A stretch of 64,000 nt of DNA, from the NCBI RefSeq assembly GCF_039523755.1, contig NZ_BAAAFX010000020.1, positions 1 through 64,000 on the forward strand. The letters are read 5' to 3'. The translations under genes were made by a program, and so were the position numbers. The notes below the pieces were generated by a model. The model made no database searches. It was not told the origin of the DNA and worked only from the letters and a program-made list of their open reading frames with translations. Position 1 is the first letter of the stretch, and each line of letters begins with the position of its first letter. Shown piece after piece: positions 17,214 to 25,262 of this stretch. Origin of the DNA: Tatumella terrea. Lineage in GTDB: Bacteria > Pseudomonadota > Gammaproteobacteria > Enterobacterales > Enterobacteriaceae.

Positions 17214-17396
17214 TTATTCAACTTTAAGCGATGGCATCAATAAAGTGCATGGTCCTTTTTGCAGGGATGCTTGCGGTAGGGATGTTCTTAATTGGGTTTC
17301 GGTTAACTCTCCACAGCGCATATCGCTGGCACTGTAGTCATCCATTCGCTTCTGCGTCCTGAAAAGGGTACAGGGGAGTTGCAATGCATTTATCAT
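17214..17396 (-). pseudogene. 5' remnant of a DUF3289 gene
   Basis: The first 38 codons equal the start of the intact genes (MINALQLPCTLFRTQKR through LTETQLRT), after which homology ends at about 17282 and an unrelated 22-residue tail follows before the stop. The leader upstream (17397-17500) is preserved. It marks the outer end of the array, where an insertion or deletion removed the rest of a former unit. Confidence 0.85.
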
Positions 17397-17500
17397 GATC
17401 TGTTCCTTAGATCGTACTGGCTAAAAAGCAGTCTCTGTGTGCAGAGTACGCCGGGCAGCAGGGAAGTGCCAGTGCCCGGGGAAAAATCAGATTCCTGCCT
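17397..17500 (-). repeat. Conserved array leader, copy 5
   Basis: Leader before the truncated gene, still with the perfect CTCTG / CAGAG hairpin and most of the GC-rich arm. Confidence 0.7.
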
Positions 17501-18110
17501 GATCCGCTGTGAATGTTGTCAGTTAAAAATGAAGTAAACCTGGGGTGATGCGTGCGGGCAGATCGTATGGCTTTGACGTCGTCCGGGCGGATATTCTCTC
17601 CGGGGATTAATGTCCTTGCCGATGCGGAGGCGGAGTATATCGTGTGGGGAACCGCATGAGTCTCTGGCGCTCAACGTCATATAACATTTCAGAAACGCGC
17701 ATTGGTTTTTTCTCCGTTTCCATCTTCGCCAGTGATTCGGTTTTGCTTTCCTGCCTGCTCCGGCAATATCATCGCTCAGTGACATCCGTACGAACAATTC
17801 TTTTGCGATCTCGTGGGCTTTGGAGAGTCAGATTCCGGTGTGTAAGCCGATTATCATGGGGCAGGATTTTCCTGTGAACTTGTCCCCGAACCTCCAGCCA
17901 GTCATCTGGCCTGCAGGCGATAGATCTCAAAGACAGTTCGTTACTGTCTGCGCGGCCTTCAAAACGCTCATTGGTCTTTATTCATGCCCCGCTATGAATA
18001 TCCGTTCGCTTTGTTATTCAGAATATCTGATAGAGGGTGGTCCAAAAGCATGTACCCAACATACATCACACCGCCAGTGTGCGCTTTGATGTGTCTTTGT
18101 GATAGCGAGT
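17501..18110. other. Gene-poor decayed segment
   Basis: About 600 bp without a credible gene. The longest open frames (17519-17797 minus, 92 codons; 17644-17877 plus) have no ribosome site, no family resemblance that I recognise and composition typical of chance frames. A short piece on the minus strand (KAHEIAKELFVRM) looks protein-like but runs into stops. I read this as the eroded junction between the array and the yicC block. Confidence 0.5.
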
Positions 18111-18112
18111 GA

Positions 18113-18152
18113 TAACCCCAAACCCCGACAGACGGCGGGGTTTGGGGTTTTT
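18113..18152 (+). terminator. Strong hairpin between the array and yicC
   Basis: AACCCCAAACCCCG and CGGGGTTTGGGGTT form a 14-bp perfect stem with an 8-nt loop, ending in a T-run on the plus strand. The nearest plus-strand transcript is unknown; on the minus strand it lies just after yicC and may serve that gene too. Confidence 0.75.
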
Positions 18153-18179
18153 ATGCGGGGGGTGATCTGCCCTGAGTGC

Positions 18180-19043
18180 TTACTCGATATTCTGGATCTG
18201 TTCGCGCATTTGCTCAATCAGTACCTTTAACTCAATGGCTGAGGCAGTGATATCGGCATTGATTGATTTCGATGCCAGTGTATTCGATTCCCTGTTAAAT
18301 TCCTGCATCATAAAGTCCAGGCGACGACCCACCGCTTCTTTCTTCTTCAGGATGTTATAAGTTTCTTTCACGTGGGCTTCGAGACGGTCCAGTTCTTCTG
18401 CCACATCAATACGCTGTGCCATCATCACCAGTTCCTGCTCCAGCCGGTTATTTTCCAGCTGAACATCGGCCTCTTCCAGTTTAGTGGTCAGCCGTTCGCG
18501 CTGCCATTTCAGTACTTCAGGCATGCGGGCGCGGACATTAATGACCTGCTGAGAAACGCCTTCCAGACGCTGTTCAATCATCGTCTGTAATGCTTTACCT
18601 TCGGCCTCACGGGCAGTGATGAAATCGTCCAGAGCCACTTCCAGCGCTTCCATCAGTTGCTGATTGATAGCATCCAGATCCTGCTCTGCAGCAGCCATAA
18701 CGCCCGGCCAACGCAAAATATCCAGCGGATTGATACTGCCTTCATCCGTCTGCAGCTTAACCCAGTTAGCTGACTGTATAAGCTGTCGGGCCAGGCCTTC
18801 GTTAAGCATCAGCTCAGACTGCGCACTCTGGCTGGCATCAAAACGCAGTGCGCATTCAATTTTTCCGCGCGTCAGACGATGACGTATACGTTCACGGATC
18901 ATTGGCTCCAGGCTGCGGAATTGCTCCGGAAGACGCATATACGTTTCCAGATAGCGCTGATTTACCGAGCGTAGTTCCCAGGTGGCACTGCCCCAGTCAC
19001 CTTTGATTTCACTGCGTGCGTAGGCGGTCATACTGCGGATCAT
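18180..19043 (-). CDS. yicC: YicC family endoribonuclease/RNA-decay factor
   Basis: YicC proteins are conserved, and the E. coli member affects decay of the small RNA RyhB and has been described as an endoribonuclease. The protein has 287 residues, the exact length of the E. coli one, beginning MIRSMTAYAR and keeping ELRSVNQRYLE, an internal helical arm, and the C-terminal RLDFMMQEFNRESNTLASKS signature. In E. coli yicC is divergent from and adjacent to rph. Here it is separated from rph by 5.4 kb of transport genes. Confidence 0.93.
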   Translation of the reverse strand: MIRSMTAYARSEIKGDWGSATWELRSVNQRYLETYMRLPEQFRSLEPMIRERIRHRLTRGKIECALRFDASQSAQSELMLNEGLARQLIQSANWVKLQTDEGSINPLDILRWPGVMAAAEQDLDAINQQLMEALEVALDDFITAREAEGKALQTMIEQRLEGVSQQVINVRARMPEVLKWQRERLTTKLEEADVQLENNRLEQELVMMAQRIDVAEELDRLEAHVKETYNILKKKEAVGRRLDFMMQEFNRESNTLASKSINADITASAIELKVLIEQMREQIQNIE

Positions 19044-19188
19044 AGCGGGTACTCATGTTGATGAAGTGATGGAGCGATTATAACGGCCGGGGAAGGGGGT
19101 GCACAGAGGTATCCCGTAACAATCGGCATATCGGTTTTTCATAAAAGGCTTTACTATGTTGGCGGAGTTTACTTACAGGAAGAAAATA

Positions 19189-19647
19189 ATGAAAAAACAG
19201 ATGATTTACAGTCTGGCTATGGCTGCATTACTGGCAGGGTGTCAGCAAGCTCACAACGTCCCGCATCCGGCACCATTACCACCGACAGTATCACCGGAAG
19301 TGGTCAAAAATCCGTGTGTGCATGGTTCTGTGCAGGTTCAGACGACCTTATGGTTTGGTCTCAGCCGCGCTCACGGCAGTAATATTCCGGAAAAAGCCTG
19401 GCAGGCATTTATCGATAATGATGTCACGCCACGCTTTAAAGATGGTCTCTCTGTCTATAACGCGAAAGGGCAATGGCTGGGGGATGATGGACATCTGGCG
19501 AGAGAGAACAGTAAAGCTCTGATGCTGATCCATTCTGCTGATAAAGAGAATGATCAGAAGATTGAGCAATTACGTCAAATCTATAAGCAGAGATTTGAAC
19601 AGGAATCTGTCATGCGTGTTGATAATAACGTCTGCGTTGATTTCTGA
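19189..19647 (+). CDS. DUF3574 putative lipoprotein
   Basis: Starting at 19189 (CAGGAAG ribosome site), the 152-residue product has a lipoprotein signal peptide with the lipobox LLAGC, so it should be lipid-anchored at Cys18. A proline-rich linker follows, then a compact domain with TTLWFGLSRAHG, WQAFIDNDVTPRFKDGLSVYNAKGQW and a C-terminal VCVDF. This matches the DUF3574 family, function unknown. Two cysteines (NPCVHG and NVCVDF) may pair. An upstream in-frame ATG at 19156 would bury the signal peptide. It ends 49 bp from the convergent transporter with a hairpin between. Confidence 0.8.
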   Translation: MKKQMIYSLAMAALLAGCQQAHNVPHPAPLPPTVSPEVVKNPCVHGSVQVQTTLWFGLSRAHGSNIPEKAWQAFIDNDVTPRFKDGLSVYNAKGQWLGDDGHLARENSKALMLIHSADKENDQKIEQLRQIYKQRFEQESVMRVDNNVCVDF

Positions 19648-19653
19648 TTCCCG

Positions 19654-19676
19654 GGGCGGAGAAATCTTCTCCGCCC
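19654..19676. terminator. Bidirectional terminator between convergent genes
   Basis: GGGCGGAGAA and TTCTCCGCCC form a 10-bp perfect stem with a 3-nt loop between the lipoprotein and transporter genes. Confidence 0.7.
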
Positions 19677-19695
19677 ATAGTTTCTGTCATCCGTT

Positions 19696-20883
19696 TTATA
19701 AAAACAGTCCGGCAAATGCCGCCGAAAGCAGACTGACCAGCGTTGATCCGTAGACCAGCTTCCAGCCGAAACGTGACACAACATTCCCTTGCTTCTCGTT
19801 CAGACCTTTAATCGTACCGGCAACGATACCGATCGAAGCGAAGTTAGAAAATGACACCAGGAAGACGGACAGAATACCCAGCCCGCGAGGGGTAAAATCA
19901 GCAGCGATCTTTTTCAGGTCAATCATCGCAACAAACTCACTGGAGACCAGCTTGGTTGCCATAATACTTCCTGCATGCAATGCATCACTGGCCGGGATAC
20001 CAATCAGCCACGCAAACGGATAAAACACATAACCCAGCAATTGCTGAAAGCTATAGCCAAACAGGCTGCTGCAGATAGCATTCACCGCAGAAATCAGTGC
20101 AATAAAACCGATAAGCATTGCGGTTATGATCATCGCCACTTTAAAGCCAGCCAGAATATATTCACCCAGCATTTCGAAGAAGGTCTGATCTTCGTGTAGC
20201 TTTTCCAGCGCGATAGGTTGCTGATCTTCAGCATGACTCAGCGGGTTAATAATGGATAGTACAATAAAGGCACTGAACATGTTCAGTATTAAGGCGGCGA
20301 CAACATATCTGGCATCAATCATCGACATATACGCGCCGACAATCGAAAGCGATACGGTCGACATTGCTGTGGCTGCCATGGTGTACATACGACGTGGTGA
20401 CAGATCACCCAGGATACCTTTGTAAGCAATAAAGTTCTCCGATTGCCCAAAGATCAGGGTGCTGACGGCATTGAAAGACTCCAGTTTGCCCATGCCGTTG
20501 ACTTTAGATAATGCGGTGCCGATAACCCGGATAAACAGTGGCAGGATCCGCCAGTGTTGCAGAATACCAATCAGTGCTGAGACAAAAACGATAGGACAGA
20601 GTACCCCGAGGAACACAAAGGCCAGGCCCTGATTTGCCATACCGCCAAAGACAAAATCTGTTCCCTGAGCAGCAAACCTGAGAATAGTTTCAAAAAAATC
20701 AGAAATACCAGAAACTAATATCGTCCCACCCGATGAATGAAGCAGGAAATAGGATAGAGCCGCTTCAATAACCATTAGCTGAAGTATTATCCGTGGCCGG
20801 ATTTTTTTACGATCGTTACTGAAAAGTAGTGCCAGAGAAAAAATGACAACAATGGCTAACAAAAAATGGAGTATATAAAGCAT
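19696..20883 (-). CDS. nupC: NupC-family nucleoside:proton symporter
   Basis: A concentrative nucleoside transporter of the inner membrane that takes up nucleosides with protons. The start at 20883 (MLYILHFLLAI) gives 395 residues, close to E. coli NupC (400); an upstream start would add 33 residues without a membrane role. Matching segments include SNDRKKIR, CPIVFVSALIGILQH, SKVNGMGKLESFNAVSTLIFGQSENF, MYTMAATAMSTVS and VSFSNFASIGIVAG. E. coli NupC lies elsewhere on the chromosome, so this may be the relocated gene or a paralogue. The symbol reflects similarity only. It has no close operon partner. Confidence 0.85.
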   Translation of the reverse strand: MLYILHFLLAIVVIFSLALLFSNDRKKIRPRIILQLMVIEAALSYFLLHSSGGTILVSGISDFFETILRFAAQGTDFVFGGMANQGLAFVFLGVLCPIVFVSALIGILQHWRILPLFIRVIGTALSKVNGMGKLESFNAVSTLIFGQSENFIAYKGILGDLSPRRMYTMAATAMSTVSLSIVGAYMSMIDARYVVAALILNMFSAFIVLSIINPLSHAEDQQPIALEKLHEDQTFFEMLGEYILAGFKVAMIITAMLIGFIALISAVNAICSSLFGYSFQQLLGYVFYPFAWLIGIPASDALHAGSIMATKLVSSEFVAMIDLKKIAADFTPRGLGILSVFLVSFSNFASIGIVAGTIKGLNEKQGNVVSRFGWKLVYGSTLVSLLSAAFAGLFL

Positions 20884-21428
20884 ATCAATGCTATCCGTCT
20901 GACTGGAAATGAGGAAGGTATTTAGCCACAACTCGCAACACATTTCACGTAATGTCTGAAATCTTATCTGCGGGGCCGGCATACTATGACAGAGAATCCG
21001 TTGCCTGCTTTTTGTTCACGGGGCTTCTGTTGCTACCGGAAAGGGGCGTGAACTCTGCAGGTCTTTGATAAATAGAAGGCCGCCTGACAGTAAAAAACCG
21101 TCTTATATTTTTTTATGCAATTATTTTTCAATCTTGTTCTATGTCAGGCGACGGATTTATTTAAAAGATGGTTTTTATTTTTCCATTTCCGGAATGGATT
21201 ATTAATTCAGGTTTTACCTGAGTTATCGAAATAATCCGCTGCTGATATTTTTCTTGTTGTGTTTTTTATAGTTGATTTTTAATCATCGAATGTTTATGGT
21301 GAATTTACCTTTGATGGGGTCCGGTTTTATTTTATATATACTGAAGGTTTATTTATTAATGAATAAGCCCGGTGTATGGATTATTGCCTTTCTGAACCTG
21401 ACAGAGAAATATTCAGGGAGTTAAAAAT
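20884..21428. other. 545-bp intergenic region
   Basis: The divergent spacer between the nucleoside transporter and the HlyD-type gene must hold both promoters. It is AT-rich from 21100 on. A 9-bp inverted repeat (CGCCTGACA at 21081, TGTCAGGCG at 21142) flanks 52 bp. I could not assign a regulator site or a gene. Confidence 0.5.
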
Positions 21429-22394
21429 ATGCTATTCAAGCACAGGGATGTTATATTTCTTATTCTGATGATGAGTCTGAACGCATGCCGTATTCAGTCG
21501 CCACCGACCTATCCGGGATACTCATACGGTGAATTTATTTATCTTTCCTACGCCGCTAACGAGAAAATTGACCAGTTGTGGGTCAAAAAGGGCGATCAGG
21601 TCCGTAAGGGCCAGACGTTATTAACCATGGAAGATTTTACGACGCGTAATACTCTGGAGATCAGTGAGAAGGCATATCTGGCAGAAAAGGCACGCCTGAC
21701 GGATCTCATTTCCGGTGATCGGCCCGCTGAGCTGGCAGTGATCCGGGCCCAGCTTGAAAGTGCACTTTCAGAAGAAGAGTTAGCAAAAAAACAGCATACG
21801 CGTCTGCAAAAATTATATCGTACCGGGGCTGTTTCGGCAGATGAATGGCAAAAATCGGTCGCCGCTTACCGGCAAAAGAGAGCCCTGGTACAGGAGCTGA
21901 AATCCCGGCTTGATGTCAGAAATTTACCCGCCCGGGAGGCGCTGATTGAAAGTCAGCAATTACAGGTTGAATCCGCCCGATTGCAAAGAGATAAAGCGCG
22001 CTGGGAACTGCAACAAAGTACCCTTATCGCACCGCAGGATGCCGTGGTCTTCGATACCCTCTATCGCCCCGGAGAGCGCGTAATTGCCGGAAGACCGCTA
22101 ATAAGTTTACTTTCACCAGAAAATGTCCGGGTACGCTTTTTTATTCCGGAAAAAGAGCTGGGGGCGTTACATACGGGAATGAGCGTTCTGCTGGTATGTG
22201 ATGGCTGTAAGCAACCTTATGCCGGCCGGATTAACTACATCAGCCCGGAGGCAGAATACTCTCCGCCGGTCATTTACAGCACGGAGCACAGGGATAAACT
22301 GGTGTATATGGCCGAGGCCGTACCGGAAAAAAGCACAGCGGCATTGATTAATATCGGGCAGCCTTTCCGTGTGGAGGTGATTCCGGATGAATGA
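21429..22394 (+). CDS. HlyD-family periplasmic adaptor (lipoprotein-like)
   Basis: The membrane-fusion subunit of an ABC export system, 321 residues. The N-terminus resembles a lipoprotein signal (LILMMSLNAC, Cys20), followed by a biotinyl-lipoyl half-domain (IDQLWVKKGDQVRKGQTLLTM), a long coiled-coil hairpin (about 75-195) and the second lipoyl half (APQDAVVFDTLYRPGERVIAGRPL), then a beta-barrel. Similar to the YhiI/YbhG adaptors of E. coli. It is the first gene of a three-gene operon, overlapping the ATPase gene by 8 nt. The substrate is unknown. Confidence 0.85.
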   Translation: MLFKHRDVIFLILMMSLNACRIQSPPTYPGYSYGEFIYLSYAANEKIDQLWVKKGDQVRKGQTLLTMEDFTTRNTLEISEKAYLAEKARLTDLISGDRPAELAVIRAQLESALSEEELAKKQHTRLQKLYRTGAVSADEWQKSVAAYRQKRALVQELKSRLDVRNLPAREALIESQQLQVESARLQRDKARWELQQSTLIAPQDAVVFDTLYRPGERVIAGRPLISLLSPENVRVRFFIPEKELGALHTGMSVLLVCDGCKQPYAGRINYISPEAEYSPPVIYSTEHRDKLVYMAEAVPEKSTAALINIGQPFRVEVIPDE

Positions 22395-23307
22395 ATATTG
22401 TATTGGTGTCACCGGCCTGAATAAATACTTTGGTGACCATCATGCCGTCAGGGATTTTTCGCTGCATATTCATAAAGGCGAGATCCACGGCTTCCTGGGG
22501 CCAAACGGAAGTGGAAAGACAACCTCTATACGCATGATGTGCGGACTGATAACTCCGGACTCCGGCACGGGGTATTGTCTGGGTAAAGATATTTTCAGGC
22601 AACGTGACGAAATAAAAAAATGTATCGGCTATATGAGTCAGCAATTCTCAATGTGGGGAAATCTGACAATACGCGAAAATCTGCTTTTTATGGCCCGTTT
22701 GCATAATATCAGCCAGAAAGCGCAATCCGTGGACAGAATACTCTCTGAGCTTGGCTTGAGCTCGCGGCAGCATCAGCCGGCAAAGACGCTCTCCGGTGGC
22801 TGGAAACAGCGGATGGCTCTGGCCGCATGCCTGGTACATCAGCCACAGGTATTATTCCTGGATGAACCCACTGCGGGTGTGGATCCCCACTCGCGCAGAG
22901 ACTTCTGGCAGATACTGCATCAGCTCTCTGCACAAGGTATTTCTATACTGGTCAGTACCCATTACATGGATGAAGCCGAACGGTGTCACCGGCTGGCATA
23001 CCTGGCCTACGGTGATTTATTAGCCAGTGGAACGGCGCAGTCGATTATCCGTCAGCAGAATCTGACGACCTTGCAGATAGCCGGCCATGGGCTCTCTGTG
23101 CTCGAAACACAGTTACGTTCCTCTCCCGGCATTGAGCACACCATTATTCGCGGAAATGTCCTGAACGTGACTTCCCGTGATAAAGAGCGTCTGGTCGCTA
23201 GCCTGTCTGCACTTGTTTCTGAACAACACACTATTTCTCCGGTCATTACCTCACTGGAAGATGCGTTTTCATGTCTGATGATATCTGATGCAAATAATAA
23301 ACATTAA
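22387..23307 (+). CDS. ABC transporter ATP-binding protein
   Basis: Cytoplasmic ATPase of the exporter, 306 residues with one nucleotide-binding domain: Walker A GPNGSGKTTS (about 38-47), Q-loop MSQQFSMW, signature LSGGWKQRMALA, Walker B VLFLDEPTAGVD and the H-loop STHYMDEAERC. The signature resembles drug/antibiotic ABC-2 exporters (YbhF, RbbA/YhiH type), but unlike those proteins, which carry two such domains, this one has a single domain, so it should work as a homodimer. It overlaps the permease gene by 20 nt. Confidence 0.9.
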   Translation: MNEYCIGVTGLNKYFGDHHAVRDFSLHIHKGEIHGFLGPNGSGKTTSIRMMCGLITPDSGTGYCLGKDIFRQRDEIKKCIGYMSQQFSMWGNLTIRENLLFMARLHNISQKAQSVDRILSELGLSSRQHQPAKTLSGGWKQRMALAACLVHQPQVLFLDEPTAGVDPHSRRDFWQILHQLSAQGISILVSTHYMDEAERCHRLAYLAYGDLLASGTAQSIIRQQNLTTLQIAGHGLSVLETQLRSSPGIEHTIIRGNVLNVTSRDKERLVASLSALVSEQHTISPVITSLEDAFSCLMISDANNKH

Positions 23308-24427
23308 GTTTTCTTTTATCCGCTGGCTGGCAATCGTTATCAAAGAGTTACATGAATTAAGACGTGAAAGAATCAGTATCCTGATGGTGTTTCTGACCCC
23401 GCTCGCCCAGCTGGTTATCCTGGGGTATGCCGTCAATATGGATCCCCATCGTTTGCCATCCGCATTACTGAATTATGATACCGGGCCGCTGAGTCAGGTA
23501 TTTGTGAGCTCGGCGCAAAATACCGATTATTTTAATTTTCATCTCTTTCCGTCACCTGAAGAGGCTCGTAAGGCTTTTGTCCGTGGTGATATTCTGTTTA
23601 TCCTGACGATACCCGAGGGGTTTACCCGCCAACTCCTGCGGGGAGAAAAACCACGAATTTTAGTGCAGGGTGATGCCGTTGATCCGCTGGCTATCAATAA
23701 TGCCCTCAGTGCCCTGACCGGTGCGGCGAAAACCATGTTCAGAAATGATCTGCCGGAAGTATTACGTGCGGTGGAGAGGGCTGGCGAGTTTGAGCTGATC
23801 GTACACCGTATGTTTAATCCTGAAGGAGTTACGCAATATAATACGGTTCCGGGGATTATCGGTTCTGTCCTCAGTACCACGCTGATCTTAATGACGGCAC
23901 TGGCTGTGACGCGGGAAAGGGAAAACGGCGGGATGGAGAGTTTGCTCATCTCACCGGTGAGCGGGATGGAAGTGATCCTGGGGAAAATAACCCCTTATAT
24001 TATTATCGGCGCTTTTCAGTCGGTCATGATCCTCTTGTCTGCGCTTTTTCTGTTTAAGATACCAATGCTCGGTAGTGTCTTTTTGCTCTTTATCGTCCTG
24101 ATCATCTTTATCTTTCTCTGCCTGGCTATCGGGGTCACCATTTCCGGTCTTGCCAAAAATCAGTTACAGGCGTTACAGCTCTCTTCGTTTTATTTTATCC
24201 CCTCGGTCATGCTTTCAGGATTTATCAGTCCCTTTATCAGTATGCCTGTCTGGGCACAGTGGATAGGGGCCTGTCTGCCATTAACCTGGTTCATACGCCT
24301 GATCAAAGGAGTCATGCTGAAGGGATATACCGGCAGTGAACTGTTGCCAGAGCTACTGGCGTTGGTATCCCTGGGGATAATCACGCTCCTTATCGCCGCC
24401 ATCAGCTATCGTAAAACGCTGGACTGA
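23288..24427 (+). CDS. ABC-2 type transporter permease
   Basis: Inner-membrane permease of the exporter, 379 residues: an N-terminal helix, a large periplasmic domain (about 45-175) and five further helices (about 185-375) in the usual ABC-2 arrangement, with VTRERENGGMESLLISPVSG at the coupling region and a C-terminal basic tail. It resembles E. coli YhhJ/YbhR/YbhS. The three-gene operon ends here, 74 bp before rph. Its insertion between yicC and rph is not found in E. coli. Confidence 0.88.
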   Translation: MQIINIKFSFIRWLAIVIKELHELRRERISILMVFLTPLAQLVILGYAVNMDPHRLPSALLNYDTGPLSQVFVSSAQNTDYFNFHLFPSPEEARKAFVRGDILFILTIPEGFTRQLLRGEKPRILVQGDAVDPLAINNALSALTGAAKTMFRNDLPEVLRAVERAGEFELIVHRMFNPEGVTQYNTVPGIIGSVLSTTLILMTALAVTRERENGGMESLLISPVSGMEVILGKITPYIIIGAFQSVMILLSALFLFKIPMLGSVFLLFIVLIIFIFLCLAIGVTISGLAKNQLQALQLSSFYFIPSVMLSGFISPFISMPVWAQWIGACLPLTWFIRLIKGVMLKGYTGSELLPELLALVSLGIITLLIAAISYRKTLD

Positions 24428-24462
24428 GCGTTCCGGGCATAGGCAGGAGGCGGCGAAATCCG

Positions 24463-24468
24463 TATAAT
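24463..24468 (+). promoter_or_regulatory. Candidate -10 box for rph-pyrE
   Basis: TATAAT, a perfect sigma-70 -10 hexamer, lies 34 bp before the rph start. No good -35 hexamer is found at the right spacing, so this is tentative. Confidence 0.4.
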
Positions 24469-24501
24469 GCGCAGCCAGTTAATAGCAGCCGGAGAAAGAA
24501 C

Positions 24502-25218
24502 ATGCGTCCAGCAGGCCGTAGTGCACAACAAGTGCGTCCAGTCACCCTGACCCGCCATTACACCAAACATGCTGAAGGTTCAGTGCTGGTGGAGTTCGGG
24601 GAAACCAAAGTACTTTGTACGGCCACCGTGGAAGAAAGTGTCCCGCGTTTTCTGAAAGGAAAAGGCCAGGGATGGGTAACCGCAGAGTACGGTATGTTAC
24701 CGCGTTCTACCCATAGCCGTATGGCCAGGGAAGCGGCAAAAGGGAAGCAGGGGGGAAGAACCCTCGAAATCCAGCGTCTGATCGCACGTTCGTTGCGGGC
24801 TGCTGTTGATTTACAGGCCCTGGGTGAATATACCATCACTCTGGACTGTGATGTGATCCAGGCTGACGGTGGCACCCGTACTGCGTCTATCACCGGTGCC
24901 TGCGTGGCATTGGCCGATGCACTGAATGCTCTGGTGGCGGCCGGTAAACTGAAAGCCAACCCGATGAAAGGCATGGTTGCCGCGATTTCTGTCGGTATTG
25001 TTGAAGGTGAAGCGGTCTGTGATCTTGAGTATGTCGAAGATTCAGCCGCAGATACCGATATGAATGTTGTCATGATGGAAGATGGCAGAATGATAGAATT
25101 ACAGGGAACGGCAGAAGGTGAACCGTTCAGCCACGAGGAATTGCTTAGCCTGTTGGCTCTGGCGCGTGGCGGTATTGATACCCTGATTGATGCCCAGAAG
25201 GCTGCGTTAGCGATCTGA
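24502..25218 (+). CDS. rph: Ribonuclease PH
   Basis: Phosphorolytic 3'-5' exoribonuclease that trims tRNA and other RNA 3' ends, forming a hexamer. The 238-residue protein is complete, with MRPAGRSAQQVRPVTLTRHY, the GGRTLEIQRLIARSLRAA segment with phosphate-binding arginines, and DCDVIQADGGTRTASITGA. Unlike the frameshifted rph of E. coli K-12, the 3' end is intact, so translation should reach the region just before the pyrE attenuator as the UTP-sensing mechanism requires. Confidence 0.96.
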   Translation: MRPAGRSAQQVRPVTLTRHYTKHAEGSVLVEFGETKVLCTATVEESVPRFLKGKGQGWVTAEYGMLPRSTHSRMAREAAKGKQGGRTLEIQRLIARSLRAAVDLQALGEYTITLDCDVIQADGGTRTASITGACVALADALNALVAAGKLKANPMKGMVAAISVGIVEGEAVCDLEYVEDSAADTDMNVVMMEDGRMIELQGTAEGEPFSHEELLSLLALARGGIDTLIDAQKAALAI

Positions 25219-25225
25219 CAGACAG

Positions 25226-25248
25226 GCGACCCCCGGGTCGCTTTTTTT
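25226..25248 (+). promoter_or_regulatory. pyrE UTP-sensitive attenuator
   Basis: GCGACC and GGTCGC pair around a CCCG loop and are followed by seven Ts, 8 nt after the rph stop and 15 nt before the pyrE start. In E. coli the same element ends transcription when UTP is plentiful; low UTP lets ribosomes in rph follow the polymerase closely and prevent hairpin formation. Position and form here agree with that mechanism. Confidence 0.85.
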
Positions 25249-25262
25249 ATATGAGGAATAAA

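Noticed and set aside
7800..17500. CRISPR array as an explanation for the repeats
   Set aside because: Repeat units are 1.5-1.7 kb with coding genes and there are no short regular repeats with spacers.
17519..17877. Open frames of 92 and 77 codons in the decayed segment
   Set aside because: They lack ribosome sites and known motifs and overlap each other on opposite strands.
21081..21150. Inverted repeat with 9-bp arms as a transcription terminator
   Set aside because: The arms are 52 bp apart and no T-run follows; it could be chance or an operator.
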